Part shown: positions 1 through 11,413 of the stretch, in pieces
How the letters are laid out: each line of letters starts with the position of its first letter
Position numbering within the stretch: position 1 is the stretch's first letter
Source of the DNA: Elysia chlorotica
Taxonomy: Eukaryota > Mollusca > Gastropoda > Plakobranchidae
Assembly: GCA_003991915.1 (NCBI GenBank)
Contig: RQTK01000133.1
Location: forward strand, 167,864-231,863
Direction: 5' to 3'
Length of the DNA stretch: 64,000 nt
Position numbers and translations under genes: made by a program
The notes under the pieces: generated by a model
The model's database searches: none
The model's input: only the letters and a program-made list of their open reading frames with translations
Told to the model about the DNA's origin: nothing

Positions 1-58
<58 letters not shown>

Positions 59-71
59 TATCGTCATTATC

Positions 72-154
<83 letters not shown>

Positions 155-167
155 TATCGTCATTATC

Positions 168-250
<83 letters not shown>
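1..250. repeat. (TCA)n microsatellite
   Basis: Nearly pure TCA triplet array running off the left edge. Two interruptions of the form TTATCGTCATTATC are spaced about 100 bases apart, so part of the array was itself duplicated. No gene is seen. Confidence 0.95.
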
Positions 251-519
251 TAATCAATTGTTATTATTATTAGCTCCTGATTTCAGTTTGAAACAATCAC
301 TGATTGAGCCATCAGTTCTCGTTCATCACTAACGTCATTATATCCCCAAACCCCATGATTCTTTTACTGCTCACCAAGGACATGTTGTCTGAATTATGTG
401 TCTATAATGATATCATTGCGGGCTATATTCATAACTACTAAACTACTTACATGACAAACATTAACCCTTAGAAGACAAACAATGTAAAAATTGAAACTTT
501 GTTAATAATGACACTAACT

Positions 520-665
520 CAATTAATAGATCGTTTAAGACAGAGGTCCAGGTCTCCCCGCACTGTCTCTGTGTGGAAACACGTGAAATTGTCAGACATT
601 AGTCTTAGGGCCCATTTACAATATATAGCCAAAACCAGCCTGTGGAACGTAAAACAACCGACGGG
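520..665 (+). mobile_element. Diverged SINE 3' part
   Basis: This stretch aligns by eye to the body and tail of the main SINE of this window: the GACAGAGGTC, CCCGCACTGTCTC, AAATTGTCAGAC and GGGCCCATTTACAATATA blocks are in the right order, ending in a GTAAAACAACC tail. The tRNA-like head is missing. A short open frame through it is not a gene. Confidence 0.7.
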
Positions 666-2117
666 TATTACATTTTTGTCCTTGTATGCTTCGGTTTTGA
701 TTCGGAGTACGGCTCACTTCTTGCAAAAATTATTTAATAATACATTATTGATTTGTCTTCGAAGTTTCGTCGATATCAAACTTAATTTGGTATAAATTTG
801 AGTGTGTGCGCGCGCCAGTGTATGAAACTAATCACTTAAAATTTTAATTTGATTATATCAAACCTGAAAACATGTGTTAAATCTTGAACCAGGGACACAG
901 AAATCTTCTTTCTTAATGGCTCACCAACTGTCTATTTTGGATGATTTTTAGAGGATAATATGGGGAAAAATCAAATGCTAACTAAAGTTCTGCCTGTACC
1001 CATCAATCTGTATGTCTCTTTAACCACGCGATACTTTAAACTAAGAACGTATTGTATGTTTGATACTCACATAATTATTAGCTTTAAGCAAAACCACTAT
1101 AATGCTGCTGCGGTTCTAGTAAAATTCATACGATGGTGATATCAGTTAAATAAACGCACAGTTCTTGAAATAAACTAGTTATTTTGAATTGTAAGGTTGG
1201 TCGATATGCTACATAGTAGTAATATAGTTTTTAAAAGGTGAAATAGACGAATAAAGTTCGAGTTTAATACAATGGAAAAAAAATCATCAAAAACAACGAC
1301 AACCCGTACTTAAAGGACAATGTTTAATCTAACAAAACAAAAAAAACTAAACTTAATATAAAGCAAACAAGAAGTACTACTTCAAACAAGAACAATTCGC
1401 TCAGATCAAAGATATTCCAGCACTATTTAAAATCCGGGTCACAGGTAAAGAAGCTCATAAATTGGGATAGAAGGGAGATAATTCTAATGATAAAGCTTTG
1501 TGCCGGCTATAACGTTGTGAGATGTTTCAATTAGGAGTCCAGACATGTGTTTTCCGCTCACAGCTGGCCAAGCCTGCGCCTGTCAAGATAAGAAATACCA
1601 AGAGATGGACTACGCTAGGGAGATAGTACATGTACCAGTTAGTAAATACCCGAACTCATCCTCTAAGTAGCACTAGGACTGTGAATCAGCGTAGCCTCAT
1701 TTGGATTCCTGCTCACGCGCCGAAGGTCAAAGGTCAAGGTTAGCTAGGGGTCATCGGACTCTGGACGGTTTTTCCACCATTATCTGCTTTGTACTAAAAT
1801 GAGGCTCCGGAAAGATAGTTTATACCAAAAAAATTGCCATCAATAAAATAATGAAGTAGAGATCCCAAGCCTTTCTCATGTTATTGCACAATGTGCGAAA
1901 TGTTTGCGTGGGAATGCTTTGAATAGTACAGACTAGTTATGTAATATTAGATCAGTGAAAAAACAGTTTTAGGTTTTCTTCAAATGCTAAGTATAGATTT
2001 TTATGTTAATGTTAAATAAAAGAGATTAAAAAAAAACGTACCACTGGCATTATAGAAATTTCTATAAGCCTGTATGATCATTAAGATCATCTTCTGATAA
2101 CAAGAGTCTGATAATGC
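666..2117. other. No gene recognised, AT-rich DNA
   Basis: AT-rich DNA without long frames, recognisable domains or strong repeats. A somewhat more GC-balanced island lies near 1550-1800 but gives no convincing exon on either strand. Confidence 0.5.
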
Positions 2118-2122
2118 CTATA

Positions 2123-2300
2123 ATGAACCTGAAAAGTTATGGTGAACGAGCTTTTTGCCATGCAGAACCCAAAGTTTGGAATAGAATCCCACTAGGACTG
2201 TAAAAATATGTCTCACTGTCTCCATTACAAAAAATTAAAATCTATAAGTCTTGTATAAATGCTTTAAGTGCTGCAGCATTCACATGCTTTTGTGTATGTG
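2123..2300 (+). pseudogene. LINE ORF2 C-terminal relic
   Basis: Frame 2123 reads a motif of the form SYGERAF..A.P..WN.IP, followed by an in-frame stop and then further LQK.K.YKSC-like sequence. This pattern (SYGxRAF, then WNxLP, then LxxFKxxLK) is the usual C-terminal end of many metazoan non-LTR retrotransposon polyproteins. The relic is 5'-truncated, has one internal stop, and is followed closely by the GATA microsatellite. The family cannot be assigned from this fragment. Confidence 0.65.
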
Positions 2301-2346
2301 CCTTTATGTGTATGCTTTTATTATTCTTATTCTTCTTCTTCTTCTT

Positions 2347-2496
<150 letters not shown>

Positions 2497-2646
2497 AGAG
2501 AAAGAGAATGTTGTTTTTGTTCCTTTCTGAGGGGAGTTGAGGTTAGGGGGAGGGGGAGGGCGGAAAAGAGGCACGCAAGAGGAGACCGAAGGTGTCAGTG
2601 TCTGGGTCCCTCGCACTCCATCTCAATCAGTCCAGGTCTCAAACAC

Positions 2647-2678
2647 GATTGAGTGTTGACCACTGAGACTGCTTCTTC

Positions 2679-2730
<52 letters not shown>

Positions 2731-2755
2731 GATTGAGTGTTGACCACTGAGACTG
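2647..2755. repeat. (TTA)n array between 25-bp direct repeats
   Basis: An identical 25-bp sequence beginning GATTGAGTGTTGACC lies at 2647-2671 and 2731-2755, with a TTA triplet array between the two copies. Confidence 0.9.
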
Positions 2756-3394
2756 TCCCCTAGACACGCGGTTCGGGTCAGTCGTTTAACCTCTGTAACC
2801 TGGTCAAAGAGGATCACACCCCAGTCTCACGATCAAAAACACCCAGAGCATTGGATTATTTTCCTTCTGTATTTCGTTCTTGTACTAAACATCATCAGGA
2901 TGCAAACACATTTATCCTTATAGTATTTTAACCGGTATTGTTTGGTTGTATCGCGAGTATTGGTTACAATATACACATGATTTATACATACATCTAATTT
3001 TTAAAAGAAAATAATATATTGTTATTAAATAAGCCTAGAGGAGCAAGGAGTTTTAATGAGTGACAAAAGCTAAAACTTCGTAACATATAAGTTGTTATAT
3101 GCTACTCTACTTTTTATGTGCCAGACATAAATTGCATGCATTGAGAGAGTTAATAATATCAATTTTTTGCCAAACTCATTTTGCCCCCCCCCCCTTTTCT
3201 CACCCCAAAGTCCTTCTCTCACCTCCGATTCGAAATTCTATTAATTAAAACAGCTATTTATCATGAAAAAAAATGAATTAAGAATCAAATGGTTCCTTCT
3301 GACTTACACGCTTATTCTCACCGTCTCTTGTATACCTCCCATCTTTTTTCTTTCTACTCAGGGTTGTTTCCTACCTCCATACCTCCAGTAAAGA

Positions 3395-3655
3395 GGGGTG
3401 CGGTGGTCCAGGGGTAGAACATCGGCTTTCGACGCAAAAGGTCCCGAGTTCGAATCCTGGCTGTTGCGTTCCCTAATGGTTGGGTCGGTGTCAGTATAAT
3501 GTGACCGACTGAGACAGGAGTCATGGTATCCCCGCCCTGTCTCGTGTCTGGCAGCACATTAAATTGTCAGACGTCCGTCTTGGGGCCCGTCCACAATAAA
3601 GCCTATGTAGTGCTACTGTTGGACGTTAAATCAACCCAACCAACCAACCAACCTC
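3395..3655 (+). mobile_element. tRNA-headed SINE, most complete copy
   Basis: Full-looking copy of the main SINE. The head has an A-box-like GGTCCAGGGGTAGAAC, similar to tRNA-Gly, and a B-box GTTCGAATCC. The body includes TGTGACCGACTGAGACAGG, CCCGCCCTGTCTCGTG, AAATTGTCAGACG and GGGCCCGTCCACAATA. The tail is GTTGGACGTTAAATCAACC followed by a CCAA-type repeat. Further copies are annotated across the window. Confidence 0.88.
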
Positions 3656-4402
3656 CAGTAAAATAGCTCAGTCAAGCTGGAGAGCCGGATGTTCGCGGTT
3701 CAAATAGCATCTGTTGCCACTCGTCTCGGTGTATAATTTTCAGGAAACCTAGCGAAATTCTATCAAGTCATAATCCTCATATGATTTTACCCTTTCTATT
3801 CGATGGCTAAACAGACTCTAAAAACAACATTTTCCACACCCTTACCCGATTTATGTAGTACCCGGTTCTGTTATGCACCAATCAACATGGAATTCTCGGC
3901 CTCTACCAGCAGGTTTGGGTTTAGCTCACCCACATGATAAGAACACCTGCTATGGCGGATGCATGCGATAATTATCATAATTATGCTTTCTCCATACAAG
4001 AGGATCATTTCATGCTGGGGAACAAGAGCTCGATATCTGATTTAATCAGGCAAGTTGTTGTCGATGCAGTTTTTCTAGATTTAAAGTGCAAGATAAAGCC
4101 AAAATAAAGAAAAGTATCTCAAGTGCAGCTCTTGTAAGGCAGGAAGTGTCGAAGTGCACCCTCTCTGCTGGTAGTTGTGTGATGTAGACATGCAATGCAT
4201 GTAACACTATACTTGTACTTGGTTCTATGCATAAATATACTTATGTTTACGCAAACTTATAGGTCTACATTATGAACTTGGGGGCAACACCTCCCATGTT
4301 TCTTTCTTATTTTTTTGTGTGTAAAAAAACACGTGTGCCTCTCCCCTCCCCCCTTCCCGTTTTTGGTCAGCTGATATAATTGCGCCAATTTTGTGTATCT
4401 CT
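3656..4402. other. No gene recognised; tRNA-like patch at 3660-3715
   Basis: A weak tRNA-like segment with TAGCTCAGTCAAGCTGGAGAG and a degraded B box GCGGTTCAAAT follows the SINE directly. The rest is unique AT-rich DNA without a supported exon. Confidence 0.4.
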
Positions 4403-4438
4403 CATAGATCTATAAATAGTGCTATTTATAGATCTATG
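4403..4438. repeat. Perfect 17-bp palindrome, 2-base loop
   Basis: CATAGATCTATAAATAG at 4403-4419 is followed by TG and then its exact reverse complement at 4422-4438. A related but imperfect arrangement lies at 24345-24397. Confidence 0.9.
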
Positions 4439-4729
4439 TTATTTCTATACTTGCGCTTTAAGATTGAAAGAGTTGACTTTAAAAATTATCACTATTAGTT
4501 TTCATGCCCTGTTTTTGTCAGCTGTAGGTAATTACAGTTTTGGAATTTCAGAGCGGTCAAGAATTGCCACGATTGTCAGTTAAACATCATCATCATCAAC
4601 AACAACAACAACAACTACTACAACAACGACAACAATAAAAACAACAACAGCAACCGTTAATAAAAGAGCCAGCACATAGATCAAATCCAAGCGTATGAAA
4701 ATGTACATGTATCCAGCATTAAATTGGTA

Positions 4730-4850
4730 GCGACGGTGGCTGAGTCGTTACTGTTCTGGACTGACGAACTGGGGCTGCGTAGTTCGAATCTAAGATGGTG
4801 CCCCATCTGCGTAAAGCGCGCTTTGGGAAACATGGTGGATCTAATTCATG
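4730..4850 (+). mobile_element. Second tRNA-like SINE type, probable
   Basis: Head GGTGGCTGAGTCGTTA resembles a tRNA A box and GTAGTTCGAATCTAAG resembles a B box, with suitable spacing. The downstream body (GCGTAAAGCGCGCTTTGGGA) is not shared with the main SINE. A folded tRNA gene is unlikely because the acceptor-stem halves do not pair well. Confidence 0.45.
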
Positions 4851-6040
4851 AAATATTACAGTACTTGGTATAATAAAATTCCACTTGAGCTATGGGGTTC
4901 TAGCGTTGACCCTTGTTAAGAGAAGCGTGAACAGTTGCATTGAACTGTTTGCTTACATAACGAAGAATGGAATAATAAGCCCAGTGTTAGAAAAGAAAAC
5001 TGCTTGAACCACTGAGCTCTTCGTCTGTTCGAGGTTCCACGCCTGAGACGTTACACGGTCTTATGTCTCAACACTCCCCCGCGAAAAGCCTGTGTCTATA
5101 TAACTGTCTTACTTTAACACTGGTATCATTCTTTGTAGTGTTTTAAATAGCTCTCTAAGCACTTATCATCCTTTGCTGTGCTTAAGACACACAGAATCTC
5201 AAGACATGCCTTGTGTGAGTGGGTTTTATCTGCTGACGAAAAATAAAAAAAAATTTTAAAAATACAAACAAATTAAACCCATTTTATGAAAACCTAGCTC
5301 CATTTGCTTTGCTACATTACAGCGGAACATGGTGTTATTTTTGTTTCCGTTTGATGTGAGGACAAAATGGCAATAAACGGTGTTAGGATGATGCTCTTTT
5401 AAAATACAACCAAAATAAAACCGCACTATCGAACTGTTAAAGTAGAGTTTTTGACGAAAATAACCTCTTTGGCTTTGTGGCCTCCTAAAAAAAGGACACT
5501 TTATATTTAGAAAGTGACCATTTTGCGTATTAGGTATATATGGAGTCAACCAGAGATGACACATTAAACATTATGGCTTACAATTATTAAGGATACAAAC
5601 TCCCATCAATATTGAATTTTTTTTTCTGTTTTTATCTTTGCCGCTTTATTATGTAGTTTGGCCTTTTAGTATGATACGGTGGAAGGGTCGAACGAGAACA
5701 CAAGATTTTTGTTAGGGAATATAGACCATTCTTCATAACATTGACGAGGGTGTTTTTTCTTCTTTTAAGACATTCTTAAAATTATCAATTTTGGCTTTTG
5801 TACGTTTTTTTCAGGTTGAGATTACTTTAATTATTTCTCAGTTTTAATTTTTTAAAATTGTGTTTGTGGTTGTTATATTTTCTTGAAAAGATACTGGAAA
5901 AAAGTAAAACAACAGCTTTATTTTAAAGTTGAAATTTGAAGGCCTCTTTATATTCCACTTTACTTTTTTAGTTAACACTATGAAATTTATGGTACACATT
6001 TCCCTTTCAACAAGCATATAACATAGTTCCTAGCAATTAT
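4851..6040. other. No gene recognised
   Basis: A minus-strand open frame of about 100 codons at 5256-5564 has no recognisable domain and AT-driven composition, so I do not call it. Another degraded tRNA-like patch lies near 4995-5055. Confidence 0.5.
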
Positions 6041-6045
6041 TTAAG

Positions 6046-6105
6046 ATGTCCCTCTCTCTCTCTCTTTCTTTCTCTCCCTCTTCCTCCCCCCCCCCTCACA
6101 CTCTT

Positions 6106-6161
<56 letters not shown>

Positions 6162-6172
6162 TCCCTCCCTCC

Positions 6173-6231
<59 letters not shown>

Positions 6232-6243
6232 CCTCTCTCTAAT
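6046..6243. repeat. (CT)n-rich low-complexity tract
   Basis: Long CT dinucleotide tract with CCT interruptions. It gives long Ser-Leu or Arg-Glu frames on both strands, which are artefacts. Confidence 0.97.
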
Positions 6244-8095
6244 TTTCTTTCTCTGCACCCCACTCCTCTTGTCTTTTTTTGTATCCATTATCTCGAACTC
6301 ACTCACTTTCTCTTATCATCCCGCGCGTTTTAAGGTTTGTTCATGGTTTCTGATAACCCACCGAAGAAAGTATCAACTTTCCAGAAATGGCGGAAGATTA
6401 TTTTAAAGTCATTTAAAATAGGATGGTCGTATTTTGTTATAAATTCCCACGTTTTATTGATTCTTTTATTTTTGTGGTTCTTACAACTTCTTATTGAAAT
6501 TCCAGTAACCCACCACCAGTTCCTGCAATGAAATTGCAGCGTTGTAAAAATCGCCGTTTTCGTTATCATCACATGTAAACAAAGTTTTTTGGGTTTTTTT
6601 TTTTTAAAGAATGTTATGCGTCGAGTGCACGTAAGTCTGGGTGTGTTTTAAATTGAAACTGTGCAAGCATTTTACTCAATATCATCTCCACCCGAAATTC
6701 CGAGCATGGGAAAGGCTTAAATTACTCTTTTCAGGTTCATTGAGTCGGCTAGGCTTACCCTCATGCCCTGTATATTTTCGGGATTGTATGAAGTTTATTA
6801 CTTTATTTAACCGAACGGGTTAGCCTGTTTCACCACAATGTGACACAAATCTTCGCTGCTTCTTTGTGTTTATTAACGTCCAAATCTATAACTCTTGGGA
6901 CCCGTTCTTCTGGAGAAATTAGCTGACGTTAAAGAAGGTAGACAGCTTCCAAAAACTAACAGTAAATATTTAATTGGAGGTCTCTCTATGTCTTGACATG
7001 GTTACGTTTGCATCGAAATGAGCCTTGGATTAAATCATTGTATGTTGATAAGAATAACTATTTTTTTTTTATTTTGCATTATAGTCTGCCACACCCTTAA
7101 TGCGAATTTATGTCAAAATGTAATTCTCGGTGAAGGCCCCTAAAGAATACTTTTCGTATACGGAGGCACCAGCTGTGATTCGAACCGCAGCCTTCCTGCT
7201 CAGCAATCCTAAGAGCTATCAACTGAGCGGCCGGCGAGCCTATCTCGTTATGTGGGTTGGCACCAATATCTTACAGAAGCATTACGTTGGATATAATTAT
7301 GGATGGTTTTATTGAGATTATGTTAGATATCCACCTATGTTATGTCGAATAATAATATGGGTGTCGTAGGATGCATTGATCTAACCATTTAGTCGTTTTG
7401 ATGAGGCGATATTTTATTGTTTTGATGTGCATAATTATGTTCGTGGGTCTTATATTCTTTTTTTTGCGATTTTTGCCTTTTCGCATTAATATTGAAATTA
7501 ACTTAGTGTATTGGCAGAAACATTCCAAATGTTTTCTTTTTCGTAGAACTTTAATGGCCTGTCTTTCTTTTCTTCGATTAAACTAGTACCAAGTGGCGCA
7601 TGATAACATTTCTCACCAATTTTTATCAACAGAAGAAATCTACGATTTTACAAATTCAATAACCTCATTGATTGGTGTTTATCTTCATAATAGTGAGGCT
7701 AATAGTGTACAACTTCTACGTCTATAACACGGTGAAATAGAAGAGGCCGAAAGACTCTTCTGAACTGAATTAGGGGGTGAGAACTATACTTATTTATGTT
7801 GATGCATCCTTGTGTAGGCCTTTTCATATTTCACTTTTCGAATTCTTCCAGCGGACAATAATAAATAATGCAATATGATATCAGACAAACTCTAAAACAT
7901 TCATACGGTGTTTTTAAAGAGCTTCCATTGGTGTTTCTTTTCGTCTGGGAGGAGAAGGTTTAGATAACCAGGAAACTGTTTATGATTGAGAAGGTTACTT
8001 TAAGGCGTGGTCTCAGCTTGACATTTCGTACCAGACAATGTTCTATAACTGACTTACAGTCTTTCCCTCGATCATTTTGGTCGCTCTTGGTCTTT
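6244..8095. other. No gene recognised
   Basis: AT-rich DNA. Short frames on both strands overlap each other and lack family features. A tRNA-like element lies inside at 7150-7235. Confidence 0.5.
7150..7235 (-). mobile_element. tRNA-like SINE head
   Basis: On the minus strand, GCCGCTCAGTTGATAGCTC (A-box-like) precedes GCGGTTCGAATCACAGC (B-box-like), the order expected for a tRNA-derived SINE head. No paired acceptor stem is clear, so it is not called a functional tRNA. Confidence 0.5.
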
Positions 8096-8285
8096 CTCAT
8101 TCACTCTTTTGTTCTCTCTTTTTCTCCCTCTCTCTCATTCTCTCTCTTTCTTTCCCTCTGTTTCTCTTTCTTTCTCTCTATCTCTTTCACTCTCTCCTTT
8201 CTCTCTCACACTGTTTTTTCCCCTTGCTTGCTCACTTTCTCTTACGCTCATTGTCTCTCGCATTGTCTGTCTCTATATTTTTCCC
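8096..8285. repeat. CT-rich imperfect microsatellite
   Basis: Degenerate CT/CTTT tract. It opens frames in all three plus-strand phases, which marks them as spurious. Confidence 0.9.
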
Positions 8286-9595
8286 CTAGCATGTCTTATG
8301 TAAATTTGAAATAAAAAGTCTGCCCATTGCCAAGTTCGAATTTATGTAGACATTTAGGATTCGAATGCTCTTAGATAGCGGTATTTCCTGGTTGTAGATT
8401 TTAATCTTAGATAATCATTATTTTCTACAACTGGTTTGGTGTTCCAATGACAATGATTTCCGTTTTTTCTTCATTTAGCCTTTCAGTTATAGATCAAACA
8501 ATCAGATAGAATTCTCCATTCGGGGAAACCCGTACCTTGTGGATAATTCTCCTCCTTTCCACTCCTACAGCTGCATGATGGACTTTTATTTCTTTTTTAA
8601 ATTTAAACAAAGTATGTATTTTTAGAAAGAAAAATGATTGTCATTAGGAGAGAGGAAAAAAAGGGATTCTGTAAATCGTCCATTATTTCAGGAAATATTA
8701 TGCTTTTGATATTTATACAAAATAGGTAAAAGTAAAAAATCTGGTTTGAAGTATACCAGTAGTCTTAATACTATCGATATTGTTGAATTCTGTGATAGGT
8801 CTCCAACCTTAATATCAAACAATATTGACCTGCCAATGTCAAATGCAATGCATGCACAAAAAGAAAAAAAAGTTGGTTCTCCGTCACCTGTTTTTCTGTC
8901 CTGTTTTTTAATGCTGCTGTTGGAAAATACGTCAGAGTGATTGGATCAGTAACGATACGTTCAAACAAAATCATACAATGCAAAGACTAACGGACGATCC
9001 CTTCACAACACCACAGTTTCAAAGGTGTTGGTTGTTGATTGTTAGGAAACGCACCATTAAAATAATCGCCAAACCGTGAAATTAACGTCATTCTCTTGTA
9101 AGTTGAGTACGCTTCAGTCATAAAATTGGAAATGACTGAAACAGATTTTTTTTTATTAATAGCGCCCTGTAAAATGTCATATGAAAATAAAGTCTTAAAC
9201 AGCAAAAAACGATGGATGAAAGAATATATCATAGAGCTTCTTCAAAGCTGATTAAAAAAATATGGATCAAAGAGGCAATCTGCATAAAAACCATATGAAA
9301 GCATACGCAAATCTTCAAACACAAAGCTTATCTTAAGTCTTATTTTTTGTAATGATAAACTGCATGTGGTTTTTCGACGTTCATGCGTGGCACCTGCAAA
9401 TAAAACTCATAAATTTGTTAAGCTCACAAAGTCACAAGCCGTGTCTAGCAACTAGGAAATGGTTGGTGAGCGGGTGTGTTTATCTTTGTGAAAAGAACAT
9501 AGATAAAGATGCAAACTTATCCCGTCTCGCTATGGTATTGTCCCAGCAAACCATGGGCCTCTTGAAATAAATGCGCCAGTAAGTGCCAGGCTGTG
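8286..9595. other. No gene recognised
   Basis: AT-rich DNA with overlapping short frames on both strands around 8750-9230. None shows conserved motifs or a splice context. Confidence 0.5.
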
Positions 9596-9950
9596 GTTGG
9601 ATAGGGGATAAGGCTTTTCAAAGAACTGCACCGCTCAGTTGAAAGGCGTGAGTTCTATCCAACATTGAAGGTCTCCATGTGACTATCTCGTTGGAAATAT
9701 ATTGCACCATTGCCTAGCTATCTTTAAAAAAAACCTAGATTTCAACACCCATCAGCACTACGTAGAGGTTGGATAGGGGATAAGGCTTTTCAAAGAACTG
9801 CACCGCTCAGTTGGAAGGTGTGAGTTCTATCCAACATATTAAGACGCGTGTTGAAGGTTTCCGCCTGACTATCTCATTGGAAATATATTGCGCCATTTCC
9901 TAGCCATCATTTGAACAACCTAGATTTCAACACCCATCAGCACTACGTAG
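9596..9950. repeat. Tandem duplication of a ~170-bp segment
   Basis: The segment beginning GGTTGGATAGGGGATAAGGC at 9596 recurs at 9767. Both copies end in AGATTTCAACACCCATCAGC followed by ACTACGTAG. Copy 2 carries a short insertion (ATATTAAGACGCGTG). Each copy contains a degraded tRNA-like portion (CACCGCTCAGTTGGAAGGTG), so this may be a duplicated SINE relic. Confidence 0.85.
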
Positions 9951-9984
9951 CCATTCCTTAGAGCTGGAAAAAAACAGACTATAA

Positions 9985-10076
9985 TTTTTAACGATGCAGC
10001 ATTATAACTAATGTACAAGATCAAAGAAATATATTTTCTAACTATGGGTGCTGAAATGAATCTCAGTTCATCAAAA
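9985..10076. repeat. Left copy of 90-bp direct repeat flanking retroelement
   Basis: About 90 bases starting TTTTTAACGATGCAGCATTA, repeated at 10909-10998 with only about three mismatches. The two copies bracket the RNase H fragment. Confidence 0.85.
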
Positions 10077-10129
10077 CCTTCTACTGCTAAAGGGAGATAA
10101 CTTCGTATAAATCGATATAATTCGAAATA

Positions 10130-10132
<3 letters not shown>

Positions 10133-10161
<29 letters not shown>

Positions 10162-10165
10162 CTTC
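10133..10165. repeat. (TTC)n array at the 3' side of the RNase H fragment
   Basis: About 11 TTC units. Read on the strand of the retroelement fragment this is a (GAA)n tract just after its stop codon, like the microsatellite tail of many non-LTR elements. Confidence 0.85.
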
Positions 10166-10181
10166 GTTCACTTGAAAATGA

Positions 10182-10911
10182 CTACACAGAAAGTCCAGAA
10201 TCTAGTATATAGTCCACAATCTTTTGAAGTTCAACCAAGGGTCCATATAGTTTTCTTTCCATGGTATGTTCTTCTGGCCAATATTTGTTTCTTGTCTCCT
10301 GAAGTTGTCTGCATTCTTGTAGAACATGTTCTGTTGTTTGGTGTCCATGTCCACAACCACAGTTAGCAGAGTTTCCTATTTTGAATTTGTTGTACATGTG
10401 ATAGTTGAGGCGGTTGTGTCTAGTTCTAAGCCGAAATATAATTGTTTGACCCTTCTTGTCAAGTTGATGATAGTGATCAGGTGCTGCAGTTGGTGGTTTT
10501 CTCTTATTTTTAACTATTGCTTTTAGTTCCTGGAAGGTGATTGGTCTGTCTGGTTGCAACTTTTCTGCTCCCTGTTTTGCCAGACTGTCTGCTTTTTCGT
10601 TTCCAGGTATCTTGCAGTGTGATGGTATCCATTGAAGTACTATCCTCAAGTAGTTCAGTTGTCCAAGTGCAGTTGTCAGTTTTGCCAACTTCCCATTTTC
10701 ACTTGCTTGCAGAACTGACAGTGCATCTGTAAGAAAAACCACTTGATTTGTTTGAGGTGTCTTCTCTGCTAGGTGTGTGGCTGCTTCTATGATGGCACAA
10801 GCTTCAGCTTCATAGTTGCTGCAATGTATTCCTGTTGGTATGCTGATGGTATCTTTTTCTGCATTTGGATACTGTATGTAGATTCCAGCGCCTCCGTTTT
10901 GAATGGCATTT
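10182..10911 (-). pseudogene. RNase H domain of a non-LTR retroelement, 5'-truncated
   Basis: The minus-strand frame is open from 10911 to the stop at 10182, about 240 codons, without a start of its own. It reads GGAGIYIQYP, then YEAEACAI, FLTDALSVL and WIPSHCKIPGNEKADSLAK. These carry the usual RNase HI acidic and histidine positions: E in the second strand, D in the TDA motif, and H and D near the end. A C-terminal Cys/His-rich part (CGCGHGHQTTEHVLQEC) is typical of the end of LINE polyproteins. No reverse transcriptase or endonuclease is present, so this is a dead fragment even though its frame is intact. The start of the domain, including the first catalytic Asp, is cut off at the 10911 junction, and 90-bp direct repeats flank the piece. 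Confidence 0.88.
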
Positions 10912-10998
10912 TTAACGACGCAGCATTATAACTAATATACAAGATCAAAGAAATATATTTTCTAACTATGGGTGCTGAAATGAATCTCAGTTCATCAT
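10909..10998. repeat. Right copy of 90-bp direct repeat
   Basis: Partner of the repeat at 9985-10076. It begins exactly where the RNase H reading frame stops making sense at its N-terminal side. Confidence 0.85.
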
Positions 10999-11270
10999 AA
11001 TCTTCACTGAAAGAAATCTAGATTACGCTTTTTTTCTGGGATCGAGGATTTGATACACGTACTCCGTCAAAGCGTTTAAGTTATCAAAGTGTTATCGGAT
11101 GTAGACGATACATGAAGCGATATATTATGCATTTAGTTCAACATTCGTTGTTTTAGTTAATAAGTAACAGTAACGCGGGTTTATTTACATGATATAAACG
11201 ATTCCTCTTTACATACGTCGCTTTCAAATCACATATCAGCTGATTGTTAAGATAGGACATGCGGGTTAGG
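10999..11270. other. No gene recognised
   Basis: Unique DNA between the retroelement repeat and the next microsatellite. Nothing seen. Confidence 0.5.
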
Positions 11271-11273
11271 GAG

Positions 11274-11322
<49 letters not shown>

Positions 11323-11323
11323 A

Positions 11324-11412
<89 letters not shown>

Positions 11413-11413
11413 G
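11271..11413. repeat. (GA)n then (GACA)n compound microsatellite
   Basis: GA dinucleotides run to about 11335 and are followed by about 19 GACA units. Confidence 0.97.

Noticed and set aside
3395-3470. Functional tRNA gene in the SINE heads
   Set aside because: A and B boxes are present, but the acceptor and anticodon stems do not fold and the sequence continues into a shared SINE body repeated across the window.
5256-5564. Minus-strand frame of 102 codons as a small gene
   Set aside because: No recognised motif, AT-driven composition, no splice or Kozak support; looks like chance or an old repeat.
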